Source of the DNA: Bacteroidales bacterium
Lineage (GTDB): Bacteria > Bacteroidota > Bacteroidia > Bacteroidales > UBA932
DNA length: 39,132 nucleotides
Assembly (NCBI GenBank): GCA_017451395.1
Contig: JAFSPR010000123.1
Location: 1 to 39,132 of the forward strand
Direction: 5' to 3'
The position numbers were made by a program, and so were the translations under genes. The notes under the pieces are model-generated. The model made no database searches and had not been told where the DNA came from. It was given only the letters and a program-made list of their open reading frames with translations. The first letter of the stretch is position 1, and every line of letters begins with the position of its first letter. This document shows positions 17,170-23,274 of the stretch, piece after piece.

Positions 17170-17200
17170 TTTGAAAAGTGCAGGAAATCAGTTATATTTG
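17170..17200 (+). promoter_or_regulatory. Complete consensus promoter TTTG-N19-TATATTTG
   Basis: TTTG at 17170-17173, a 19-nt spacer, then TATATTTG at 17193-17200. This is the best full promoter in the window. Only 4 nt (TAGC) separate it from the ATG at 17205. Confidence 0.8.
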
Positions 17201-17204
17201 TAGC

Positions 17205-18839
17205 ATGCGCTACAAAAAAAACATACTGTATTATTCTCTGGCCATTGTTGTCACGGCCGCTGCATTTTACGCATTTACCTCTGTAGGGGAGCCAAAGGAT
17301 CCGCTGCCATCAGAGTGGAATATGACCACACTCGCACAGGCCTACATGTATTTCAGCGACAGCCGTGACGTCATGACGGATTTCAGCGGCAAAAAATCGG
17401 CCGATATCCCCCCGCGGAAACTTGTTGCAAAAGGCTCCAATATGAAGGTACTGGGCTTTGTGGAAGATGATTTCGCCCTATGGGTGGAACATCCTGACGG
17501 AGACCGCGGCTGGATGAAGATGTCGGATTTCAGCCATGAGTTTATTCTGGCCGACAAAGAGCGGTTTCAGACGGCCAAAAAGGATTCCACAATAAAGTTC
17601 AAGGCCGGTGCGACATTCACCTACAAGGGGGTGGACAGCAAAGAAAAGGATATCCTTCTTATAGAGAATGACCTTGGCGTGTTCAGACTGAGCCGCCGCA
17701 AGGACCTTGTGATAAAAGAGGTCATGAACGACGGTCACTGGAAGTATTGTGTCAATGGTTCCCGCCGGTCTGTCAGGACCAAGGCAGGGTTTGAGGAACT
17801 TGTCATGGGAAAGGACCTTGCTACGGTGGAGGCTTCTCTGAACACTCCGGCGCAGATGGTCCGGAATATCGGCAAAAATAACTGTAAAGCCACATTCAAC
17901 GTGTGGGTTTACTGCATCAACATGGTCAAGGACAAAAAGAAGGCCCAGTACATGAGGCCCGTCCTCACTCTTGAGAACGGCGCAGTAACAGGAGTTGAAT
18001 ATGAATTCAGGCACGGCGCCCGTCCTTGGCTCAGATATGTTCCTCTATGGAGATTTGTGGCCGATAAGCTTTCCTGCCTCACAGAGGACACTATTTACAA
18101 TTCCTTCAACTGTTTTTACTATCCGGCGCTTACACGGGGGCGCAATCTTGACTTTGTAATCTGGCTGCTGATACCTTTTGTCCTCCTTGGGTGGCTGGTG
18201 TACAATCTGGCAACTCCTCTTCTGCCATTCTTTGTCCTTATGATTCTTCTGCAGCGTCCGTGGCCGTTCAAACCTCTGGGAAACACTTTTGTCAATATCA
18301 GTTTTACAGTCATTGCGCTTGCCTGCTGTTATATATGGCTCATAGCTCTTATGATTATGAACTGGGGCCTTATTATAGCACTACCCATTATGCTGCCCCT
18401 CATCGGCCTTGTGGGCTCTTTCGAGATGGTAGCCAGAACCGTAGAGTACCGCTGCCCTCAGTGCAAGTATATAGATACCTATGTCTTCAGCCACAGGGAA
18501 TGGCTGGAAGAGTATCAGGACAGGCGTGACGAGGTCCGGCCAGAATACCTTGGCAGTGAGGTTGTGCGCTCATGGAAAACCTGGACCCACCACTGGGGTC
18601 AGGATGAATATGGCAATAAGTACAGCTACGACACCGACAAAAAGACACACGAGGAAGTCGAGACCACCTGGAGAAACCATCGGTACGGAGTCCTGTACCG
18701 CATAAGGCCATACCGTGACTGGGAAAAGTGCCAACGCTGTGGCAAAATGCGTTATACCTACGGTGAGGTGCGGGAAGAATTGAACCGTGAATATAAAGGG
18801 TCCAATATTTCAACAGATTCCAGCGTAAACACTTACTGA
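17205..18839 (+). CDS. Membrane protein with SH3-like and zinc-ribbon parts, function unknown
   Basis: 544 aa. One N-terminal membrane segment (about residues 7-25) is followed by an exported-looking region. Part of that region (residues 60-110, with GSNMKVLGFVEDD and RGWMKMSDF) resembles a bacterial SH3 domain. A block of three to four membrane segments lies at about residues 315-410. The C-terminal 135 residues hold two CxxC pairs (CPQC and CQRC), spaced like a split zinc ribbon, and should face the cytoplasm. No known family was recognised. The gene has its own consensus promoter. An outer-membrane protein relic lies directly behind it. Confidence 0.8.
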   Translation: MRYKKNILYYSLAIVVTAAAFYAFTSVGEPKDPLPSEWNMTTLAQAYMYFSDSRDVMTDFSGKKSADIPPRKLVAKGSNMKVLGFVEDDFALWVEHPDGDRGWMKMSDFSHEFILADKERFQTAKKDSTIKFKAGATFTYKGVDSKEKDILLIENDLGVFRLSRRKDLVIKEVMNDGHWKYCVNGSRRSVRTKAGFEELVMGKDLATVEASLNTPAQMVRNIGKNNCKATFNVWVYCINMVKDKKKAQYMRPVLTLENGAVTGVEYEFRHGARPWLRYVPLWRFVADKLSCLTEDTIYNSFNCFYYPALTRGRNLDFVIWLLIPFVLLGWLVYNLATPLLPFFVLMILLQRPWPFKPLGNTFVNISFTVIALACCYIWLIALMIMNWGLIIALPIMLPLIGLVGSFEMVARTVEYRCPQCKYIDTYVFSHREWLEEYQDRRDEVRPEYLGSEVVRSWKTWTHHWGQDEYGNKYSYDTDKKTHEEVETTWRNHRYGVLYRIRPYRDWEKCQRCGKMRYTYGEVREELNREYKGSNISTDSSVNTY

Positions 18840-18843
18840 TTTA

Positions 18844-18942
18844 AATCCTGTTAAAAACGTGGCCAGGCGGCGGCCGGGGTACCACTTTATGTCCAACACG
18901 GCAATGTACTATCCCGCCTTCAGCGTGAGGTACGCGTTCTAA
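18844..18942 (+). pseudogene. Relic: C-terminal end of an outer-membrane beta-barrel protein
   Basis: A 33-codon frame ends in YYPAFSVRYAF followed by TAA at 18940. A final aromatic-rich strand ending in Phe is the usual C-terminus of outer-membrane barrels. It has no start codon of its own (an in-frame TAA lies at 18826) and no upstream body; the gene before it is in another frame. A good terminator follows at 18965, as expected for a true gene end. It probably remains from a gene lost by deletion. The parent family was not identified. Confidence 0.4.
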
Positions 18943-18964
18943 CCTGAACTCTTTTGTTTTATGA

Positions 18965-18994
18965 GCGGACAGAGCAAACTGCCCGCTTTTTTTT
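18965..18994 (+). terminator. Intrinsic terminator
   Basis: GCGGACAG (18965-18972) pairs with CTGCCCGC (18979-18986), one mismatch, followed by eight Ts. Confidence 0.85.
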
Positions 18995-19015
18995 GCCCGA
19001 GCAGAGGAAAATCAC

Positions 19016-19023
19016 TATATTCG
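19016..19023 (+). promoter_or_regulatory. -7-like promoter box TATATTCG for tex
   Basis: One mismatch to TAnnTTTG, 8 nt before the ATG at 19032. The same spacing is seen at the YgiQ and mntA genes. Confidence 0.45.
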
Positions 19024-19031
19024 TATCACTT

Positions 19032-21170
19032 ATGAAAGATATATACGTAAACCACATAGCGGGACTTCTGGGCGTTCAGCCCTGGCAGGTCCTCAACTGC
19101 GCAGAACTGTTTGAAGACGGCTGCACCGTGCCCTTCATCAGCCGCTATCGTAAGGAGCGCACCGGCGGCCTCACTGACATTGAAGTTGCTGAGGTTAAGC
19201 ACTGGGCCGATGTTTTTTCCGAAATGGAAAAGCGCAAGGAACTGATCCTGAAGACCATCGGAGAGGCCGGGAAACTTACCCATGAACTTGAGAAGCAGAT
19301 TCAGGAGTGCGTGAGCGCACCACGTCTGGAAGACATCTACCTGCCGTATCGTCCCAAGAGAAAGACCCGTGCAACTATGGCAATCGCCGCCGGTCTGGAA
19401 CCCCTTGCCAATCTTCTTTGGAGCGGCAAGTCCCGTAACCCTGAGGCCGATGCCAGGAAGTTCGTCAAAGGGGACATCAAGGATGCAGAAGCAGCCCTTG
19501 GCGGCGCCCGAGACATTATGGCGGAACGAATCAGTGAAACCGCTTCCTTCAGGGAAACCCTTCGCGGCATTTACCGCACCAGAAGGGTGGAATCTGCCGT
19601 TACCAAAAAGGGCCAGGAAGACCCTGAGGCTGCAAAGTACCGCAGTTACTTCAAATTCTCCCAGCCAATAGCAAAGATCCCCTCCCACAACCTTCTGGCT
19701 ATGCTTAGGGCTGAGGGCGAAGGTTTCCTAAGAGTAAGCATTGACGCAGATCCCGAAAAATGCGGCAACAAAATCTACTATGACTTCTGCCAGGATCACG
19801 GCTACCCCTCACGCGAAAGCGGTGAGCAGATCAGAATGGCCGTAGACGACGGCTTAAAGCGCCTCCTGGACCCTTCAATAACCACAGAGATTATCAACGA
19901 GGCCAAAGAAAAGGCCGATAAAGAGTCCGTCCAGGTGTTTGGGGAGAACCTGAGGCAACTTCTTCTGGCGCCCCCCGTGGGTCAGAAACGCGTTATGGCA
20001 ATAGACCCCGGTTTCCGTACCGGCTGCAAGGTGGTGTGCCTGGATGCCCAGGGAAACCTCCTTTGTCACGACGTTATATATCCACATCCTCCGGTTGCAA
20101 AGAAGATTGAGTCAATTACCAAGGTAGCGGACCTCGTTGAGAAGTATGACATTGAGGTAATAGCCATAGGAAACGGCACGGCAGGGCGTGAAACTGAGGA
20201 TTTCATCCGCAAAGTTGGTCTTCCGGATAGCATCCGGGTGTTTTCTGTGAGCGAGGACGGCGCCTCCGTGTATTCCGCATCGGATGTGGGCCGTGAGGAA
20301 TTCCCGCAGTACGATGTAACGGTGCGCGGGGCAGTGTCCATCGGCCGCAGGCTTATGGATCCGCTTTCTGAACTTGTGAAGATAGACCCAAAATCCCTTG
20401 GAGTGGGTCAGTATCAGCACGACGTAGACCAGAATCTACTCCACGAGAAACTGGACGCCACGGTGGAAAGCTGCGTGAACTCCGTTGGCGTGAACCTTAA
20501 CACGGCTAGCCCCTGGCTACTGAGGTACGTCAGCGGAATTGGCCCCGCCCTTTCCAAGGCAATTGTGGACTACAGGGCCTCCCACGGGGATTTCCGCTCA
20601 CGTGAGGAACTCCTGAACGTGCCACGTCTTGGTGCCAAGGCATATCAGCAGTGCGCAGGATTCCTTCGCATTCACGGAGCAGAAAACCCTCTTGACAATT
20701 CCGCCGTGCATCCTGAATCTTATCACATTGTAGACAAGATGGCAAGGAGCCTTGGGGTAAGTACCAGGGAACTGGTTGGCAATGAGGAACTTTGCTCAAA
20801 ACTGAGTGCCGCAAACTTTGTGGAGAAGGACTTCGGCCTTCCTACCGTTAATGACATTATCCAGGAACTCAAAAAGCCAGGCCGTGATCCCCGTGAAAGC
20901 GCCCAGGAGTTCTCATTTGCCGACGATATCCGTGACATAGAGGACCTTAAGGTTGGGATGGAACTCCCCGGCATTGTGACCAATCTCACCGCCTTCGGCG
21001 CATTTGTGGATATCGGCCTTCATGAAAACGGCCTCATCCACGCCTCCAACATGGGCGAAAGAGGAATGGCCGTGCCCTCAAAGGTCCTGAAACTCCACCA
21101 GCAAATAAAAGTCCAGGTCCTTTCAGTAGACCTGGAGCGTAAAAGAATTGGGCTGAAGCTCCTTAAATAA
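19032..21170 (+). CDS. tex: Tex family transcription accessory protein with S1 domain
   Basis: 712 aa, the usual Tex length. The N-terminal helical Tex domain has the family pattern FISRYRKERTGGL and LEDIYLPYRPKRKTRATMA. A YqgF-like RNase H fold follows, with VMAIDPGFRTGCKVV and IAIGNGTAGRETE. Then come helix-hairpin-helix repeats (LLRYVSGIGPALSKAIVDYR) and a C-terminal S1 RNA-binding domain (GIVTNLTAFGAFVDIG). Tex binds nucleic acid and affects transcription and ribosome-related processes. A longer frame from a TTG at 18954 would cross the terminator and promoter, so the ATG at 19032 is preferred. A terminator follows directly. Confidence 0.96.
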   Translation: MKDIYVNHIAGLLGVQPWQVLNCAELFEDGCTVPFISRYRKERTGGLTDIEVAEVKHWADVFSEMEKRKELILKTIGEAGKLTHELEKQIQECVSAPRLEDIYLPYRPKRKTRATMAIAAGLEPLANLLWSGKSRNPEADARKFVKGDIKDAEAALGGARDIMAERISETASFRETLRGIYRTRRVESAVTKKGQEDPEAAKYRSYFKFSQPIAKIPSHNLLAMLRAEGEGFLRVSIDADPEKCGNKIYYDFCQDHGYPSRESGEQIRMAVDDGLKRLLDPSITTEIINEAKEKADKESVQVFGENLRQLLLAPPVGQKRVMAIDPGFRTGCKVVCLDAQGNLLCHDVIYPHPPVAKKIESITKVADLVEKYDIEVIAIGNGTAGRETEDFIRKVGLPDSIRVFSVSEDGASVYSASDVGREEFPQYDVTVRGAVSIGRRLMDPLSELVKIDPKSLGVGQYQHDVDQNLLHEKLDATVESCVNSVGVNLNTASPWLLRYVSGIGPALSKAIVDYRASHGDFRSREELLNVPRLGAKAYQQCAGFLRIHGAENPLDNSAVHPESYHIVDKMARSLGVSTRELVGNEELCSKLSAANFVEKDFGLPTVNDIIQELKKPGRDPRESAQEFSFADDIRDIEDLKVGMELPGIVTNLTAFGAFVDIGLHENGLIHASNMGERGMAVPSKVLKLHQQIKVQVLSVDLERKRIGLKLLK

Positions 21171-21178
21171 CAATCGTC

Positions 21179-21206
21179 ATTCCCGGCACTGACCGGGAAT
21201 CTTTTT
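21179..21206 (+). terminator. Intrinsic terminator after tex
   Basis: ATTCCCGG (21179-21186) pairs perfectly with CCGGGAAT (21193-21200), then C and five Ts. Confidence 0.9.
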
Positions 21207-21332
21207 GTCTGGCATCCCGTGACAAAAAGACTCCTATTTTATCATTGGCAGTTCTCTACCAAGGGTTCTATTATATGTAGGAGCATTAGTCTAGGCTCAG
21301 GGGGAAAACTATGTGTTTCCCATACTTCTCTC

Positions 21333-21469
21333 TTGCCGCCAATCCATCTGGAAGCCGCCTGGGGCACTTTTTCTGTACTGGCGGCAAGGAAAAAGCCTCC
21401 TGGGGCCGAAATGTCAGCCGCCAGTACACAAAAACCACATTGTGGCCGTTCTAAATGGATTGGCGGCAA
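21333..21469. repeat. Fold-back repeat element with 15-bp terminal inverted repeats
   Basis: The ends TTGCCGCCAATCCAT (21333-21347) and its exact reverse complement (21455-21469) enclose 137 bp. A second perfect inverted pair of 12 bp lies inside (TGTACTGGCGGC at 21374-21385 and its complement at 21417-21428). Each 53-bp arm is bounded by the same GCCGCCA-type sequence in opposite orientation, so the element is made of nested palindromes. Frames crossing it on both strands look spurious. It carries no transposase; it may be a MITE- or REP-like element. Confidence 0.65.
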
Positions 21470-21747
21470 AACCGTTCCGGCATGGGCGAGGTTGGCCATG
21501 CAATCCTAGTACCGGCGGGTTCTCAACGCGAACAAAAACGCCCTAAAATGTGTACAGCCAGCCTAAGGACAGAAAAGGGCAGTGAAAACAATAAACTGGA
21601 TTAGCGTGGAGCTAAGTTGCTGATATATGGCGTTTTACACAAAAAAGGATGTCGTTTATACGGCACCCTATTTTATGTATTGTATTTATAATCAATAGTT
21701 TACCTCCACGGGGCAAACGAGAGACTATTAGATTTTTGCCTCCGGTG
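21470..21747. other. Intergenic, AT-rich, no gene seen
   Basis: No credible coding frame or promoter was found. AAAAACGCC at 21534-21542 and an inverted GGCGTTTT at 21629-21636 echo the direct repeats that bound the neighbouring toxin-antitoxin cassette. The base composition is like that cassette and unlike tex, so this is probably part of the same accessory island. Confidence 0.4.
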
Positions 21748-21762
21748 TTAAAAACGCCTGAA
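21748..21762. repeat. Direct repeat, distal copy
   Basis: Exact 15-bp copy of the glycosyltransferase 3' end, on the far side of the MntA-HepT cassette. The bases on either side of the two copies differ, so the match is exactly 15 bp. Confidence 0.7.
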
Positions 21763-21771
21763 CCTTAAAAA

Positions 21772-22116
21772 TCATTCATCATCTGACAACAGTGCAGTGA
21801 CTTCTTCTTTAAGCTGTGGAAGGTCGTTGATGACAATCTTCCACATGACATCATCTGTCACGGCCGCATAGTCATGGATGACACGGTTTCTTGTAGCGAT
21901 TATAGCCTTCGCATGGGATATGGCAATATCCGGCTGAGCTTTAAGAATCTTATTGGTAGCTTCTCCAATAATGCCTATATTTCTTTCTATGGCACGTCTG
22001 AGCATCAGATTCTTCTGGTACTCATCAAAGCGCTTAGGAACCTGCTCAAAGAAAGAGTAAACTTCCTCAATAGCTACCTTGATATCATACAGATGTGCTT
22101 TAAGATGCCTGTCCAT
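21772..22116 (-). CDS. hepT: HepT-like HEPN toxin (DUF86)
   Basis: 114 aa from the ATG at 22116. The HEPN RNase motif RX4HXY is complete: RNRVIHDY, near residue 84. It gives the catalytic Arg and His and the Tyr that the partner nucleotidyltransferase can AMPylate. Homologous HepT proteins cleave RNA and block growth until modified. The gene overlaps mntA by 17 bp, the usual antitoxin-first order. A longer frame up to 22194 would lie inside mntA and is not preferred. The cassette is more AT-rich than its neighbours, which suggests transfer. Confidence 0.88.
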   Translation of the reverse strand: MDRHLKAHLYDIKVAIEEVYSFFEQVPKRFDEYQKNLMLRRAIERNIGIIGEATNKILKAQPDIAISHAKAIIATRNRVIHDYAAVTDDVMWKIVINDLPQLKEEVTALLSDDE

Positions 22117-22414
22117 AGATGAGTTGTTTGGTCTCGTCGAGTTCTTCTTTGAAATATGGATTCTTGACGGCATTATATTCAACCAAATCCACATCCCGTT
22201 TCAAAAGGGCTTCCAAAGCGAACTTGAATTCAAAATAGTTTTCTCCGTAAACAAGTAGCGGGAGTGCATTACGGTCAAAAATAACCGTGAAATCAATATC
22301 GCTTTCCTTATTGAATTTGTCGGTCAAAACTGATCCAAAAACATAAAGCTGTAACACCTTGTGTTTTTCACACAAGGCTCTAATCTGTGCCATATTCTTC
22401 CGAATCAGTTTCAT
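22100..22414 (-). CDS. mntA: MntA-like minimal nucleotidyltransferase antitoxin
   Basis: 104 aa. The nucleotidyltransferase motif GS-x10-DxD is complete (GSVLTDKFNKESDIDF, near residues 27-42), and a third acidic residue is in RDVDLVEYN. In the studied systems MntA silences HepT by adding AMP to its Tyr. It is the first gene of the pair and has its own TATCTTTG box 8 nt before the ATG, so the cassette does not depend on the glycosyltransferase promoter. Confidence 0.88.
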   Translation of the reverse strand: MKLIRKNMAQIRALCEKHKVLQLYVFGSVLTDKFNKESDIDFTVIFDRNALPLLVYGENYFEFKFALEALLKRDVDLVEYNAVKNPYFKEELDETKQLIYGQAS

Positions 22415-22422
22415 ATCCTACG

Positions 22423-22430
22423 CAAAGATA
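22423..22430 (-). promoter_or_regulatory. -7 promoter box TATCTTTG for mntA-hepT
   Basis: Perfect box lying between the glycosyltransferase stop and the mntA ATG, 8 nt from the latter. The cassette carries its own promoter of host type. Confidence 0.6.
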
Positions 22431-22452
22431 ATGAAAGTTTTTCGAAAACTTC

Positions 22453-22467
22453 TTAAAAACGCCTGAA
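22453..22467. repeat. Direct repeat, proximal copy (glycosyltransferase gene end)
   Basis: The copy that serves as the last codons and stop of the glycosyltransferase gene (FRRF then stop, on the minus strand). It matches 21748-21762 exactly. Confidence 0.7.
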
Positions 22468-23274
22468 GCGCAGGGCGATGACGCCCCAGAAAGCCTCGCC
22501 GAAGATGCCTCCGCTCATTTTGGAGGTGCCCTTCTGGCGGTTTGTGAAGATGATTGGGACTTCCTTTAGGCAGAAACCAAGTTTCCAGGCAGTGTATTTC
22601 ATCTCAATCTGGAAACCGTAGCCCTTCATCCTCACTCCGTCCAGATTCATGGTCTCAAGAACCTTGCGGCTGTAGCACACAAAGCCGGCCGTTGTGTCGT
22701 AGACCTTCATCTGAAGGACTCCACGGACATATGTGGATGCAAAGTAACTCATCACAATGCGGCTCATGGGCCAGTCCACAACGCTTACGCCGTTGCAGTA
22801 ACGTGACCCCACGGCAAGGTCTGCGCCGCCCTCGGAACACGCCTTATACAGTCTCAGAAGGTCCTTAGGATCATGCGAGAAGTCTGCATCCATCTCAAAT
22901 ACATAGTCATATCCGTGCTCCAGGGCCCATTTGAACCCCGTCAGGTACGCCGTTCCAAGACCCAACTTTCCGCTTCGCTCAATAAGGTGCAGCCTGATGT
23001 CGGAGGGTAACACTCCGGAATCCCTGGCCACCCTCGGCCGGGTAAGAGGGAGGGGCCCGCTGCCGGAGGCTGTGGGAGGGGTCGGCGAAGCCGACGATTC
23101 AGGAGTGTTACCCTCCGACATCAGCCCCTTCACTATATCAGCGGTGCCGTCCGGGGAGCCGTCGTCAATTACAAGTACGTGAAAGTCTCCGGGGAGGGAA
23201 AACACCGCCTGGATTATATCGGCAATGTTCTCCTTTTCGTTGTATGTGGGGATTATGACTAGTTTCTTGTCCAT
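22453..23274 (-). CDS. DPM1-like polyprenol monophosphomannose synthase family glycosyltransferase, with in-frame insertion
   Basis: 273 aa GT2 family glycosyltransferase. The N-terminal IIPTYNEKENI, the DDGSPDGTADIV motif, the DXD region EMDADFSHDP and the acceptor-site part YGFQIEMKYTAWK match bacterial DPM1 homologues. These move a sugar from GDP- or UDP-sugar to polyprenyl phosphate. Between DIVKG and RLHLIERSGK the protein is about 36 residues longer than expected; the extra part (rich in Pro, Ser and Gly) is encoded by a 129-bp palindromic element. It falls in a loop between a helix and a strand, so the fold may survive. The start codon overlaps the protease stop (TAATG). The gene end is one copy of the 15-bp direct repeat. 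Confidence 0.9.
   Translation of the reverse strand: MDKKLVIIPTYNEKENIADIIQAVFSLPGDFHVLVIDDGSPDGTADIVKGLMSEGNTPESSASPTPPTASGSGPLPLTRPRVARDSGVLPSDIRLHLIERSGKLGLGTAYLTGFKWALEHGYDYVFEMDADFSHDPKDLLRLYKACSEGGADLAVGSRYCNGVSVVDWPMSRIVMSYFASTYVRGVLQMKVYDTTAGFVCYSRKVLETMNLDGVRMKGYGFQIEMKYTAWKLGFCLKEVPIIFTNRQKGTSKMSGGIFGEAFWGVIALRFRRF
22995..23123. repeat. Palindromic element inserted in frame in the glycosyltransferase gene
   Basis: The first 22 bases (22995-23016, starting TGATGTCGGAGGGTAAC) and the last 22 (23102-23123) are exact reverse complements, and the match continues imperfectly inward. An inner hairpin GTCGGCGAAGCCGAC lies at 23081-23095. The length of 129 bp is 43 codons, so the host frame is kept. 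The element is open on both strands in that register; both readings begin SEGNTPES and end DSGVLPSDI. Confidence 0.8.

Larger units (their letters stand above)
21748..22467. mobile_element. Toxin-antitoxin cassette bracketed by 15-bp direct repeats
   Basis: The 15-mer TTAAAAACGCCTGAA occurs at 21748-21762 and 22453-22467. The second copy is the end and stop codon of the glycosyltransferase gene on the minus strand. The first lies 9 bp beyond the hepT stop. Between them are only mntA, hepT and their promoter, all more AT-rich than the neighbours. The layout looks like insertion at the 3' end of a gene with duplication of the target or attachment site, so the gene end stays intact. No recombinase is present. 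Confidence 0.5.

Noticed and set aside
21242..21499. 85-codon minus-strand frame and a 96-codon plus-strand frame over the fold-back repeat
   Set aside because: Both run through the nested palindromes, match no family and have no promoter, so they look like by-products of the repeat.
22931..23182. 83-codon plus-strand frame
   Set aside because: It is the opposite-strand reading of the palindromic element within the glycosyltransferase gene; useful as evidence of symmetry, not as a gene.
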